Below the pieces are notes generated by a model that saw nothing but the letters and a program-made list of their open reading frames with translations, had not been told where the DNA came from and ran no database searches. The position numbers were made by a program, and so were the translations under genes. 64,000 bases of DNA from Malachius bipustulatus (lineage: Eukaryota; Arthropoda; Insecta; Coleoptera; Melyridae), in NCBI GenBank assembly GCA_910589415.1, contig OU342634.1, positions 24,611,144 to 24,675,143 on the forward strand, read 5' to 3'. This document shows positions 47,201 to 51,442 of this stretch, piece by piece (the first letter of the stretch is position 1; each line of letters opens with the position of its first letter).

Positions 47201-49891
47201 CACACACCGGATCCCGTAATAAATACTCCTGAGATCACCATCATTTGGGGCACCCAAAGTCAAACAGACAGAAGCATCAAAGCGAATAAATTGTTTGATA
47301 CTTGAATAATAATTGTACATGTTATTTAATGTTTACTGAAATTGGAATTCCACCAACGCACACGATAGATTATTGTTGGAAGAAGTCAAAATTTTGCATT
47401 GTTTACATTCTTTACATTCTTTACATTCTTTATCATATTTACCTAAAAAAAATCCATGTAAAGAAATAAGTCTTTACCGGTAAAGAATCGCGTAAAAAAT
47501 AGAGGTAAATTATATGGCACATCATTGATGTGGAGTACTGCTCATACATAATTATGTATATAGTACGTAAAGTATAGCAACAGAGAAGGGATACCTTAGG
47601 TGCACGATGTGTACCCGGTGTTTCTAATAAACGCCCCTTAACACAAGCGCTAAGTGATTTTAAGAATAATAATAATAATAATATAATAATAACATTAATT
47701 TTCTTTTTTAGAAACATATTTTAATGTTATATAGGTAATAACTAATATTAATAATTTATACCTAAGGGAACATTATTTATAAGATAATTAATTTAAGAGT
47801 AACACTTACGAGTTAGGGTGGTCCACTTTTCTATGTTCAAATGGGTCATATTCCTTTTCTGACAATGATAATTTACTTCCCACTGGAATTTTTACTTCAT
47901 TGTTTGCTAACTGAGTCCTAAAAATTAAAAAATATATTATTAAACTTACAAAAACTTTTTTATATTCAAAAGTAAATATCTACAAAAAAATATACTGTGA
48001 ATGTGTGAATGAACTTTCGTATGAATTTTTTGCTCCAGTCACATATTTTATCTGTCTCTATGAAATTAAACAGCACATTTATTTTTTCAAATATTTTTTT
48101 AATGAATTAGTAATTTGTATGCATATTTTGAAACAATGGAAATTTTCAATTGAAATATTTTGCTATCGTCGAAAAGTGCGTATGTACCTATGCATTTGCG
48201 AGCCGAGCGGGTCACGAGCCACTCGTAACCTGGTAATTCCCTTGATTAGTACGTGCTTTGGAGCCCCGAACTATCGGGAGTCGGTTTTTCTGATAAACTC
48301 AATCAACTCAGATTGAGTTTAGCGAAATTTGCTGCAAATCTGCTGCTTCAGAGCAAGAGCATCTACGTCGTTGTTTCCTTTTTTGCACAAACTAAACACT
48401 TTTTAGAGCACCGCCTGTCATGAAAATTGTGGAATTTTCCTCGCATGAAGGTATGATTGCAATTAAATAATAAAAAAAAAATGACTCCACATAAATATTC
48501 AATTCCAGATGATTTTAAATTAGAGTTGGCTGTGATATTTTTTCTTAAAGTTGTAAACCCTGGACAGTCGATTTTAGCTAAGAAAGTTAAATGATCCACT
48601 TTGTATATGCCACTAGAAAAAGCATTTTTTTGAAGCACGCACAAAAGGAAATTTCAAAATGTGAGAAAAGACATAACAGAATTTTTTTGCCGAAAAAAAT
48701 AATGAATTTTATTTATTTATTCCAAATGTAAGAGATTTATGGTTTCCTTGATTTTTTTACACCCAATGACATAAAAAAATACGGCGGCCATAAGTTATCC
48801 CAAATTTTGTTTCTGATTCTTAATCAGTATCAAATTGCGCACATTTTTTGTAGGCAATACAACCAGCCCTGTATCCTTTTACTCTTTCCAATACCCCTAT
48901 TATAGTGAACCTCGAAATAGTCAAGACCCTGTATAATTAAATTAAATAATGGCCGGTTCTTCTGACAGATTGTGCTGTGAAGAAGATGACATGTACTATT
49001 ATTGAAAATTAAAAACGAATTCTAAGGTGCCACACAACATAAATTAACATGGAAGTGTACCTAAGTTTTAACATGCAATTCCCTATGGCAATAGTTAAAA
49101 GAAATGCGCTGTATATTATTATACAGTGCCCGCCAAAAAGTTCGCACCATATGGAAAAATTTTTAATTTTCCATCTTTTTGGAAAACTTTTTTCGTCACA
49201 GGTTTGTACTTTTTAAAAGATTAAATTTGAGCACACTAGATCCATGGCGTGAATTTTAGTTCCAGAGAAAATGGTGTTTTTCTAAACTTCAATATTACAA
49301 AAAGGATGGTATTTCGAAAACTAAAAGTGTTTATGGGGAAATTTTCTGTAAAATTCGTTAGATATTCACCAATGTAATGTCACTTATGAACACTTATGAA
49401 GGAAATTGATTTTTTTCATACACGTGGCCAAAAATTGGTAACTTTTTTTTTCTCAGTGGTTTTTTGAACTTGAAATATTTTTACCGCGATATTAGTTGGT
49501 ATTGTTTATGATAACTAGAAAAATCAACAGGAGTTTTTCAACAGAGTGCTAATTCTGAATTAAAAAATAGTACCTATACATAGGTACCTACTTTCATTAT
49601 GCTAGCAAAACATTTTTTGTTTGACTCTATTTCAATAGTGACTATTTGAAGCCATTTATCTTTAAAATATAGACCTCATTAAGAGCAATTATAACATGAG
49701 TCATTAAATACAGCAAATAGGTAAATATTTATAAAACATCATAATTTATCAACTAACCGACGTCCCCATAAGTCAGTTTTTTTTTTTTTTTAATTATAAT
49801 CATTAATTATCTAAGATACTTACGTAGAACTAAAATTGTCAATCGTAAAAGTTGAGGGATACTTCTCACGAGCTTCTTTCTCCTTTGACAT
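8420..49891 (-). CDS. Proton-coupled amino acid transporter, SLC36/PAT (pathetic-like), spliced from seven coding exons
   Basis: Multi-pass amino acid/auxin permease-family transporter that moves small neutral amino acids with protons at the plasma membrane or lysosome and can signal to growth pathways (family knowledge: SLC36, Drosophila pathetic). Coding exons on the minus strand, 5' to 3': 49824-49891, 47810-47917, 40999-41149, 30426-30547, 23499-23583, 8896-9362, 8420-8828. Lengths 68, 108, 151, 122, 85, 467 and 409 sum to 1,410, i.e. 469 residues plus stop; all six internal introns are GT-AG and phases match. The N-terminal 60 residues are polar and cytosolic. TM1 carries the family signature (LVKSSLGTGVLAIPSAFKSV, about residues 66-85). 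GFAETAE, QVKEVIDY, RYLVPFSFIANV, LFAMEGIGTILPVENS and FFTFMLQFYVP follow in the order of SLC36 proteins. Length is normal for the family and no defect is seen. Introns reach 14 kb and are full of transposons. Confidence 0.93.
8896..9362 (-). CDS. Transporter coding exon (residues 179-333)
   Basis: Begins after TTTCAG with VIDYNYP and ends GAAAT|GTAAGT. It includes the extracellular loop, RELRYLVPFSFIANV and AMEGIGTILPVENS, the latter being the conserved family helix motif. The following intron is only 67 bp, in sharp contrast to the 14.1-kb intron before it. Confidence 0.92.
9363..9753. other. Start of the 14.1-kb transporter intron, unassigned
   Basis: AT-rich intronic sequence with a modest ORF-free segment. 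The CGAAATTACG to AGAAGTCG stretch around 9580-9680 looks repeat-derived but is not recognisable. Confidence 0.4.
9754..9868. repeat. Inverted repeat also present near 53.6 kb
   Basis: AAAAAAGCAATTTGGGAGAA near 9755 and TTCTCCGAAATTGCTTTTTT ending near 9867 are inverted copies. Both arms include AGCAGAAACT/AGTTTGTGCT words. The same hairpin with the same words occurs at 53631-53718, so this is a dispersed repeat family. Confidence 0.7.
10188..10336. repeat. Small foldback, arms about 65 bp
   Basis: GGCGCAAAATTTCCTGTA at 10188 mirrors TACAGGAAATTTTTCGCC at about 10319-10336. Inside, AGCTTTAGTTTTCGAGATA mirrors TATCTCGAAAACTAAAGCTT. Non-coding hairpin. Confidence 0.8.
11090..12355 (+). repeat. 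Two-unit direct tandem repeat, unit about 640 bp
   Basis: Unit 1 (about 11090-11715) and unit 2 (about 11730-12355) share the same landmarks in the same order: TATCTCCGCCATTTTT, TATTAGTATAGTTGTCTACT, ACCCTTTTCCTACCCACGCC, GGCTTATTAATAGAAA, GGCCGCCATTTTG, CTAGATTGAAAACT, ATCTTGAAAGAT and ACAGGAGCGTTTTTAAAA. A weaker partial match begins near 10955 (CCCTTTTCCTATGCCCGCCA). The units are too diverged and broken to code. A satellite-like dimer or an element with duplicated halves are both possible. Confidence 0.8.
12376..12431. repeat. (TA)n microsatellite
   Basis: Nearly pure alternating TA for about 56 bp, broken once by AAAT near 12385. It directly follows the second tandem unit at 11730-12355. 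Frames reading YIYIYI across it are artefacts. Confidence 0.95.
12962..15811 (-). CDS. LINE ORF2: apurinic endonuclease and reverse transcriptase
   Basis: Encodes the retrotransposition enzyme: an N-terminal AP-like endonuclease nicks target DNA and the reverse transcriptase copies the element RNA there. Endonuclease motifs in order: LLLNCQGL (Asn), CFTETW (Glu), CGDFNFD (Asp/Asn), SDHDAV (catalytic His). RT motifs: GNYRPVVNTPTFSKILEY, SQYGFRPGRTTNAAL, GVFCDLSRAFDCVSHSLLL, GVVQGSVLGPTLFLIYIND, LYADDTSLVV (catalytic YADD) and MKFLGVFLDE. The 949-residue frame is uninterrupted, so the copy is recent. No ATG opens it: in the +1 frame it stays open back across the ORF1 stop to a TGA near 15893, and the first in-frame Met is about 29 residues downstream. 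CR1-group placement is inferred from motif spelling and the 3' tail. Confidence 0.88.
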   Translation of the reverse strand: MLLNCQGLTIEKANQIECDYLNTASKLKFMCFTETWSAPGFLDSIYFKGYHLGASYDRTSTIRGGVGIWCERSIGAVATVDLSEFCVDCLLEACAVSWRMKNSQVIFIMALYRPSGLSNIGEFFERLSQMLDRLCGGTRRWIICGDFNFDPVKHVREYTNLQNIFTSYGFQKNIVTHYTRKDSILDHIYVNYRNKGEFKILETFISDHDAVLYSTQMSNGNNTKHTKIESYERRFSQSAVASFVSDLGSESWDGVYGETNLDTAFDKFYSLYLHYFTLHFPLRVRTCAPNGNRWVDDDVKKSSARIRDLYKIRCQYPMLEPIYQLARRKHNNLVQTTKKKFYQQTISDSDNVMKASWRIVRELSGKSGMPGNMAIRLEGDIVDDPHIVANEFNNYFKRAPIETLQSIVKPDRISSFVRPIKNENSIFLFPFSVSELERTVCLRLKNKKSAGTDEIPPSLVKQSFGTISHVFCYLVNLSFSTGTFPRSLKTGRVTPIHKSGDIHDVGNYRPVVNTPTFSKILEYCYLRRLSSFLNKNELLTSSQYGFRPGRTTNAALQSFYNEVLRLMERGQCPAGVFCDLSRAFDCVSHSLLLEKSENIGIRGVALSWLRSFLSDRRQHVVVCHLDGSKRKVVGSKPTDITVGVVQGSVLGPTLFLIYINDVINSTRASHVTLYADDTSLVVAGDTHESVQRSCAECMLDVAQWFAGNDLCLNVSKTCYMVFHSHQNLSDLNLEIPLYGDAIKRKTAMKFLGVFLDETFKWHSHADYIVAKLSSINYLFRSLRAVLSLQQLLNMYHAHVTSRLRYGITLWGAAPSARGVFVAQKKIIRSIAGVSMRESCRRFFVSYGLLTLAGLLIFELSCFVYENGHLFHTGSSMHQIDTRHKNSYRLPKHRLSLTERSPYYLGQKIYNTLPREICSSQSLDVFKRRLRNYLVSECFYNLEEFFSSKH
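15846..16751 (-). CDS. LINE ORF1: coiled-coil RNA-binding-type protein
   Basis: A 301-residue basic/acidic protein just 5' of ORF2. It has a heptad-rich coiled-coil region at about residues 70-120 (TLKSELKCTRTELSCVNR, HELERRIADLEQIIQLLK), a serine-rich linker and a C-terminal domain with VWLHLGKVAIGTSANQVKNY and PNTWPKGVMIRRFRFF. Such a domain order is known for ORF1 proteins of CR1-like LINEs, which trimerise and bind element RNA. I see no CCHC knuckle or PHD finger. Stop TAA at 15846 lies inside the open frame of ORF2. Confidence 0.75.
   Translation of the reverse strand: MKYTSCCIYDGNMALREKLVVELDKLKKSVLIDIIIDKKVPNGVKVSDELLKLLYEENKDEKHDNVNDLNKLSDNTDRDIKLITLKSELKCTRTELSCVNRVNHELERRIADLEQIIQLLKGTEKISSVPKRKVIINDSSSVATSDEKSRTNMSGEINSSKKGNSETTYKTAKVLSEIQNVRNVKQDTERANVVWGTGEIDITTDNASPSFSAAARRVWLHLGKVAIGTSANQVKNYLNGKFPGQEFTVDDLQKRDDAVSISFKIGADVSLLDRLNDPNTWPKGVMIRRFRFFRKSTRDTS
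16907..16933 (+). promoter_or_regulatory. Perfect 12-bp stem hairpin in the LINE leader
   Basis: CTAGCAACCCCG (16907-16918), loop TGT, then CGGGGTTGCTAG (16922-16933). The stem is perfect and very GC-rich, next to the start of the GC-rich leader. It could be a structured 5' end, internal promoter part or ribosome-entry element of the LINE. Role is inferred only from position. Confidence 0.6.
17188..20181 (+). pseudogene. LINE ORF2 with one nonsense codon (endonuclease and reverse transcriptase)
   Basis: A single frame runs from 17188 to TAG/TAA at 20181, interrupted only by TAA at 17761-17763, where the endonuclease reads ILGDFNVHNINWL-stop-YSNFTDEEG. The likely start is the Met at 17305 (MEKFIVDFCNIRGL). 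Endonuclease motifs: FCNIRGL, ALCETKV, LGDFNVH, GSSDHKLVS. RT motifs: SNYRPVALLSVISKIMEKAI, RQYGFRKQRSTGDLL, GVALDISRAFDRVWHDGLL, AGVPQGSILSPTLFLIFIND, SFADDSTLI (catalytic FADD) and LRLLGVSLG. The C-terminal YRTASLWNSIP block is usual for jockey/I-type ORFs. No separate ORF1 is evident. Apart from the stop, the protein looks intact, so it may be a very young dead copy or a polymorphism or assembly error. Confidence 0.85.
20453..21229. repeat. Foldback/MITE with TATACAGGGTG-type ends, arms about 190 bp
   Basis: TATACAGGGTGTATCTAAAT at 20453 mirrors ATTTAGATACACCCAGTATA ending at 21229. Inside, GATACAGGGTGTCAAAAAAA mirrors TTTTTTTGACACCCTGTATC, and CTCGGGAACCGT mirrors ACGGTTCCCCAA. The central 400 bp is non-coding. 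The ends resemble those of Tc1/mariner-derived MITEs. Confidence 0.85.
21739..23369 (+). mobile_element. Complete but broken mariner-like transposon, 1.63 kb
   Basis: Terminal inverted repeats of about 40 bp: TATACAAGGTGGGCCATCGA at 21739 against TCGATGGCCCGCCCTGTATA ending at 23368-23369, with matching GGTAACAAGCCTAATAAT inside. Ends sit at TA dinucleotides as expected for Tc1/mariner insertion. It encloses a mutated transposase (21804-22665). A deleted derivative lies at 50584-50880. Confidence 0.87.
21804..22665 (+). pseudogene. Mariner-like DDE transposase, frameshifted
   Basis: Starts near ATG 21804 (MVYSIADRIQIIALFFGNGE, a typical N-terminal helix-turn-helix opening) but meets a stop by about 21931. 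The catalytic core is partly open: FSDECTFF (first Asp, near 22250), STVNRHNNRYWSD, KLNVWAGIFGDRIIGP, LTFQQDGTPPHYA (second Asp, near 22535). After that a frameshift near 22620 displaces the expected W-x-A-x-SPDLS third-Asp block into another frame at about 22625-22655. With at least two disabling changes it cannot encode active transposase; mobilisation in trans of copies with the same ends would need an intact relative. Confidence 0.85.
23499..23583 (-). CDS. Transporter coding exon (residues 150-178)
   Basis: An 85-base exon bounded by TTTTTTCAG and GAG|GTAGGTAG. It encodes YFVDVALISTYNVGNAVYVV and FIASQVKE, a membrane helix where SLC36 proteins have a C-V-Y-F-V-F-I-A-like stretch. Joining is in phase at both ends (AG|A at the 5' junction). 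Too short for an ORF scan, found by splice logic. Confidence 0.9.
23600..24484. other. Intronic spacer
   Basis: No coding or repeat structure recognised. Contains only chance short ORFs on both strands. Confidence 0.4.
24485..25322. mobile_element. Long-TIR DNA element with a transposase remnant
   Basis: Inverted arms of about 280 bp: TATACCGAGTGACAAGTTTC at 24485 mirrors GAAACTTGTCATACGGTATA ending at 25322; GAGAATTGTTTTCTGA and TAGACACCATTACCATTCTT words confirm both arms. Between the arms, the minus strand of 24780-24960 reads NWPAKSPDLAP followed by a degraded DFS, LK and NK pattern. This matches the third-aspartate block of mariner-type transposases. So the element is an internally deleted mariner-like transposon with expanded TIRs. 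Confidence 0.72.
25952..26187. repeat. Inverted repeat around GATACAGGGTGTC
   Basis: The left arm GGCGTCCCTCTTTCAAGATA, followed by CAGGGTGTCAAAAT, mirrors ATTTTGACACCTTGTATCTTGAAAGAGGGACGC on the right, each about 45 bp. Another CACCCTGTATA end lies at 26265-26275, so the true element may extend beyond the arms given here. Confidence 0.7.
26361..27330. repeat. 970-bp foldback that is almost entirely hairpin
   Basis: Ends ATGCAGGTGTCCGCTAAGTA and its inverted partner TACTTACCGGACACCCTGTAT. The arms run about 450 bp each. Mirrored pairs include CTCTCGGGAGCATACAGGGG / CCCCTGTATGCTCGCGAGAG, AACGGAGATA / TATCTCCGTT, GTCAGGAACGGACTTACCA / TGGTAAGTCCGTTCCTGAC and ATTTATTTCGATAAAACT / AGTTTTATCGAAATAAAT. 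Only a short centre near 26830-26870 is unpaired. No ORF. Confidence 0.9.
27529..27593 (+). promoter_or_regulatory. TATA promoter plus short leader exon on the strand opposite the transporter
   Basis: TATATAAA at 27529-27536 is followed about 26 bases later by an initiator-like CAGTCAAC (27552-27559). About 37 bases further on, CCAG|GTAAGTG forms a perfect donor at 27593/27594. The predicted leader exon of about 40 bases has no ATG. This is the architecture of many insect genes for small secreted or cuticular proteins, whose first exon is short. It lies in an intron of the minus-strand transporter but faces the other way. The function is inferred from motif spacing alone. Confidence 0.5.
27660..28660. 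other. Intronic spacer
   Basis: AT-rich sequence with no supported ORF or mirrored repeat. Confidence 0.4.
28661..29310. repeat. MITE, 650 bp, TATACAGGGTG ends
   Basis: TATACAGGGTGTATTGTAAC at 28661 mirrors GTTACAATACACCCTGTATA ending at 29310. Pairing continues through GTCCGCATAATATTAGCACC and CTACATCAAAAACAGAAC for about 75 bp. The centre is non-coding. Ends belong to the same broad Tc1/mariner-like group as those at 20.45 and 56.67 kb. Confidence 0.87.
29311..30425. other. Intronic spacer
   Basis: AT-rich; A-rich patch at 29650-29690. Nothing else recognised. Confidence 0.4.
30426..30547 (-). CDS. Transporter coding exon (residues 110-149)
   Basis: A 122-base exon bounded by TTTTCAG and GCAAG|GTACGT. 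It encodes VAGSQEICRRTKTPQLGFAE, then TAEAIFKHGPSGVRAWSTFA, the loop after TM2 containing the family's P-x-x-G-F/Y-A-E/D-T block. G+C is visibly higher than in the flanking intron, as expected for a real exon. Confidence 0.92.
30808..30912 (+). repeat. Solo fragment of the 11-12 kb tandem repeat
   Basis: ACCATTTTGAAACGACTAGA, then CTCAAATGCAATACCA, AAAAATTTCA and CGAAAACAGCG, follow the same order as the latter half of the units at 11090-12355. This shows that the unit is dispersed and not confined to the tandem pair. Confidence 0.6.
30920..31932. other. Intronic spacer
   Basis: No coding or ordered repeat structure recognised; only short chance frames. Confidence 0.4.
31933..32418. repeat. 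Inverted repeat with a duplicated right arm
   Basis: CTCTCGGGAGTTTTCGGGGTC (about 31933) mirrors GACCCCGAAAACTCCCGAGA (ending about 32418). A second inverted copy of the neighbouring motif (TTTTGGACCTCGGATTCGTGA at about 32235) gives one left arm facing two right arms. Confidence 0.65.
32430..33410. other. Intronic segment with slightly higher G+C, unassigned
   Basis: Around 32640-32760 and 33010-33240 composition rises and moderate minus-strand frames occur, but neither shows family motifs. Possibly old repeat sequence. Confidence 0.35.
33411..35062 (-). mobile_element. 5'-truncated jockey-type LINE, frameshifted
   Basis: Minus-strand reverse transcriptase remains without an endonuclease. 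Read 5' to 3': a thumb-proximal linker (ELDADDVTRSMARLKNKSTA), VARICPVLKSGDPAVITNYR, RQHGFVDGRSTVTNLSCFTQ, VDAVYTDFSKAFDKIDYSLL (catalytic Asp), GVLQGSNLGPLLFLIFMNDI, LFADDLKIFS (FADD) and VRDLGVVFDSRLSF, then LERVQRKFLKLL. Frame changes occur near 34860, 34755 and 34385. The ORF ends with ILACAK at 33411, with no clear tail. It shares QHGF-x-x-GRS-x-VTNL and QGSNLGPL spellings with the LINE at 44480-46716, so the two are one family. Confidence 0.85.
35063..35926. other. Intronic spacer
   Basis: Contains GTCGACCGATTTCGGGTTACTAGCCCATCCTC-type text near 35480-35515, a motif style common at the ends of insect repeats. Nothing coding until 35927. An acceptor-like TCCTAG ends at about 35908. Confidence 0.4.
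35927..36133 (+). CDS. Hypothetical small secreted basic peptide, possibly a nested gene
   Basis: Not a recognised family. ATG at 35927 opens a 68-codon frame. The first 19 residues (MYFILVYSLVILISRLIIA) form a hydrophobic signal-peptide-like segment. The remainder is strongly basic, with about ten Lys/Arg against four acidic residues, plus a histidine/glutamine-rich middle (HWKQNHQFQHYQF) and an amphipathic C-terminus (LLSKIETMLAKIIRNGFK). There is no cysteine. An acceptor-like AG lies 18 bases upstream, so it could be exon 2 of the transcript starting at 27553. The transporter exon 30426-30547 would then lie antisense in its intron. It could equally be a chance frame in AT-rich DNA: the hydrophobic start contains an Arg and no homologue is known to me. 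Confidence 0.3.
   Translation: MYFILVYSLVILISRLIIAELSEKDTRYKKKATFHWKQNHQFQHYQFANSLLSKIETMLAKIIRNGFK
36134..37103. other. Intronic spacer
   Basis: Very AT-rich. No coding or ordered repeat structure recognised. Confidence 0.4.
37104..37346. repeat. Imperfect inverted repeat
   Basis: AACCCTTATATATTTTATTG, then CAGATTC and AAAAATAAGTAGG on the left mirror CTACTTATTTTTAGTC and GAATCTGCAATAAAAATCAG on the right, arms about 70 bp. Non-coding. Confidence 0.65.
37350..39959. other. Intronic AT-rich desert
   Basis: Low-complexity TTTGTATT-like stretch at 37365-37445, possibly an old LINE 3' end because of the ATAAATAAATAAAT run at 37485-37500. Nothing else is supported. Confidence 0.4.
39960..40645. 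other. GC-enriched intronic island with a hairpin, function unknown
   Basis: Composition is clearly less AT-rich than the flanks. A hairpin GTGTGACT, loop CGCCA, AGTCACAC lies at 40003-40023. Moderate frames exist on both strands (minus 39998-40189 and 40384-40644) but carry no recognised motif, and their strands compete. Most likely an unrecognised old mobile element. Confidence 0.35.
40999..41149 (-). CDS. Transporter coding exon (residues 59-109)
   Basis: A 151-base exon bounded by CGTTTCAG and TTATTG|GTAAGT. It holds the most diagnostic region of the protein: YGGALIHLVKSSLGTGVLAI, the TM1 glycine motif, then PSAFKSVGLVIGLIGTLLVG and VLCTHTIHLL, TM2. The Ser codon is split TC|G with the preceding exon. 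Confidence 0.94.
41150..43675. other. Intronic spacer
   Basis: A GC-richer patch at 42235-42490 contains a small hairpin (CGCTTTTC-TGA-GAAAAGCG, about 42449-42467). Minus-strand frames at 42839-43198 look hydrophobic but overlap one another and show no family motif. No gene is supported. Confidence 0.4.
43676..44479 (+). pseudogene. R4/Dong-like LINE reverse transcriptase, upstream half
   Basis: Translated plus-strand text with stops and shifts gives ENNLFPNEQKGCKKNAYGCK, DHLLTSKMIA, AWINYRKAFDNIPHSWLIER (catalytic Asp block), an IKCG-I-type palm motif near 44010, EEITEQLSLVNEFSDDIGME and CSLNKCKK, then KTKLTKDYYRRIRKS and LKTELNAKNKSSAITSLAI. These are the motif spellings of R2/R4-type reverse transcriptases (established family pattern). 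The frame breaks off at 44479 inside SLA|IPV, where another LINE is inserted. Confidence 0.78.
45706..45807 (+). repeat. Exact 51-bp tandem duplication inside the LINE
   Basis: Two identical 51-bp units, 45706-45756 and 45757-45807, each starting ATTGAACAGATCACCAGC. In frame they repeat the 17 residues IEQITSASLRMLGFIIR. The lack of differences means the duplication is recent relative to the many other lesions in this LINE, or arose during assembly. Confidence 0.95.
45927..46039 (+). repeat. Small insertion flanked by 12-bp direct repeats
   Basis: CATAGAAGTTAT occurs at 45927-45938 and again at 46028-46039. Removing one copy plus the 89 bases between them brings HIQSIEVI next to QRRFLKYL, the sequence expected from related LINEs. 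So a small insertion with a duplication at its target interrupted the RT ORF. The inserted 89 bp is unidentified. Confidence 0.75.
46717..47440 (+). pseudogene. R4/Dong-like LINE, downstream half and tail
   Basis: Continues the interrupted reading frame: VIQYSFGIIKSTQAEIKKID, then TEALIRACQEQTVVTNYVKA, the C-terminal zinc-binding text CRLCRIHNETIHRNKTGC (C-x2-C-x7-H-x5-C), LDRHNTVAKQLHWNICKEYN, NKWYHHTPDPV and TPEITIIWGT, stopping at 47305. The knuckle and endonuclease-like C-terminal region are those of R2/R4-group ORFs. The family spacing is usually H-x4-C, so one extra codon is present here. The 3' end carries three TTTACATTC tandem units at 47402-47430. Confidence 0.78.
47810..47917 (-). 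CDS. Transporter coding exon (residues 23-58), cytosolic N-terminus
   Basis: A 108-base exon bounded by ATTTTTAG and AACTC|GTAAGTG. It encodes TQLANNEVKIPVGSKLSLSE, then KEYDPFEHRKVDHPN, the polar leader just before TM1; the YDPFEHR-x-x-x-HP text is typical of SLC36 N-termini. Confidence 0.92.
47918..49119. other. Intronic spacer
   Basis: No coding or ordered repeat structure recognised. Confidence 0.4.
49120..49180 (+). repeat. Tc1/mariner-like terminus, left-facing member of a pair
   Basis: TATACAGTGCCCGCCAAAAA, then GTTCGCACCATATGG and AAAATTTTTAATTTTCCATCTTTTT. The same sequence, inverted, occurs at 56600-56656. No matching partner end was found close by, so this is either half of an element or a solo end. 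Confidence 0.75.
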
Positions 49892-49899
49892 TTTGGCAC
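49824..49899 (-). CDS. Transporter first coding exon with start codon
   Basis: The acceptor TGTCTCAG lies eight bases before the ATG at 49889-49891. The context GCCAAAATGT matches the insect start consensus. It encodes MSKEKEAREKYPSTFTIDNF and SS, then splits a Thr codon AC|G at donor GTAAGTATC. Only this ATG joins in frame to the downstream exons. Confidence 0.9.
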
Positions 49900-50583
49900 C
49901 TGAGACAAGGAAATAAAAAAATTATATTACTACAATAAACTTTATTGCAATAATTGACTTAGATTAGATCACTTTGAATAACAATAGTGGAGAATTTTGA
50001 TAACAATAATTATTGAAACCCAAGGTAGTTCGTCATTTGTCCATAAAATCATGCAAAAATTTGCATTCATATGTTTTTATCTGTGATAAAAAACAATTAC
50101 CACTTATCTAAGTATGTAAGTACTTAATTGTATCAAAAGATTAAAAAATATTTGCTGTTGTTATAGGTAAATCTAATTTCTTCGTATCTTTATGTAGGCT
50201 GTGATCAAATATTAAAGGTACATACAGGGTAAGTTGTTATATATTCACTGATACTAATGAAAATTATTATTAACTTATTATCAGACAAGCAGATTAAATA
50301 AGTTGTCGAGTGTTTTCCTTTTTATCGTATTGAATAAAGGAAAATATTTTTCAACAAACATGAGGAAAATCAATAAAACTGTCTGACCTAGGAATCTGGC
50401 CAAACCATAAATCATTTCAATGGAGGCTACTAATACATAGTTAAATACTGTATCAAGCTTTTATTTTGCGAATCTGTAATTACGAAGAAGTGCACGCACT
50501 TATGCTGGAAGAACATCAATTTTCCAAAGTTGCTGAAACCCTCTAACTTTCTAGTAAAATGGGAATTACGTGAATGTGGTATA

Positions 50584-50880
50584 CCTACAAGGTAGTCCAA
50601 CGAAAACGTAACAAGCACAAAAAGTGAGATATTACTGTAAAGAGAATTTAGGTAGCTTTCAAATGATGTAAGTATTACTCGAATGATGTATCTGTTCCCT
50701 ATATGATGATAATCGTAGAGGTAGCCACCCCTGCCAAGGGGATGAATTTGGATACTTAAATTTGTCACCTAAAAATGTCCCCCTCGATATAAAACTTGAC
50801 CTGTTTCGGCATTTTTCGCGCACATCTTCAGTTTCCAAGTTTTTATGCCTGTTACGTTTTCATTTGGCCACCCTGTATAT
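50584..50880. mobile_element. MITE derived from the 21.7-kb mariner-like element
   Basis: The left end CTACAAGGTAGTCCAACGAA (about 50584) and right end TTCATTTGGCCACCCTGTATA (about 50880) are TIRs. The interior (AAAAAGTGAGATATTACTGT, TAGCTTTCAAATGATGTA, GATGATAATCGTAGAGGTAG, TTGACCTGTTTCGGCATTTT) follows the right 270 bp of the element at 21739-23369 in order. It is an internally deleted copy lacking the transposase. Confidence 0.85.
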
Positions 50881-51269
50881 ATGAATAGTTCCGTCCCAGA
50901 TAAAAATCTTTGCATTAAATCGGGATCCTAATTTATTTATTAAAGAAAGAGCTGCATGAATAAAAGCTACAATTTTTCATATACCCTCAGAATGAAGAAT
51001 TTGCAACCCTTAATTAGTATAACTACTAATAAAATAAGTAGAGAAGTCCGAGCTAAAATTGAAAAAGCACGACAAACTCTCTTTAAAATTTCTAACATGC
51101 CCCTTAACTTAATAAGGATGCGTATGTTACGCTGCTGGCGCTTTCCCAGTTCTTTTTTTATGGACCATTAACTTACATTTAGAGAGCTTTGCCACAGCAA
51201 TGTATATTTGTAGCGAAGAGTGTTTGCAATTCCTTGGACTGGCACACTGGCAGAGACACCAATATTGAG
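50881..51269. other. Intronic spacer
   Basis: A 71-codon plus-strand frame at 50956-51171 has no recognised motif. Nothing else is supported. Confidence 0.35.
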
Positions 51270-51442
51270 GTCGTTTTTTAAAAAATGAATAAGGAAAAAG
51301 AACTAATTGTCACTGAGGAAAAAAAGCTTAAATGTATTGGTAATGTTATGAAAGGTCTCAAATATGGCCACCTAAAACTCATCATCGAAGTCAAAAGCAG
51401 TGGAAATATAGACCAAAAGCAAATAGAGTTTTTTTGAGTATT
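51270..51442 (+). pseudogene. RTE-like LINE C-terminal fragment, left part
   Basis: Reads RRFFKKMNKEKELIVTEEKK, then LKCIGNVMKGLKYGHLKLII and EVKSSGNIDQKQ. This corresponds to the C-terminal block of insect RTE-type ORFs, usually spelled RRMNKEKELL-x-T-I-x-x-R-K-L-x-Y-L-G-H-V-M-R. It is cut at about 51442 by the foldback element. Confidence 0.6.

Noticed and set aside
46261..47320. Minus-strand frames over the R4-like LINE tail
   Set aside because: The plus strand carries the RT and zinc-knuckle motifs; the minus frames are shadows.
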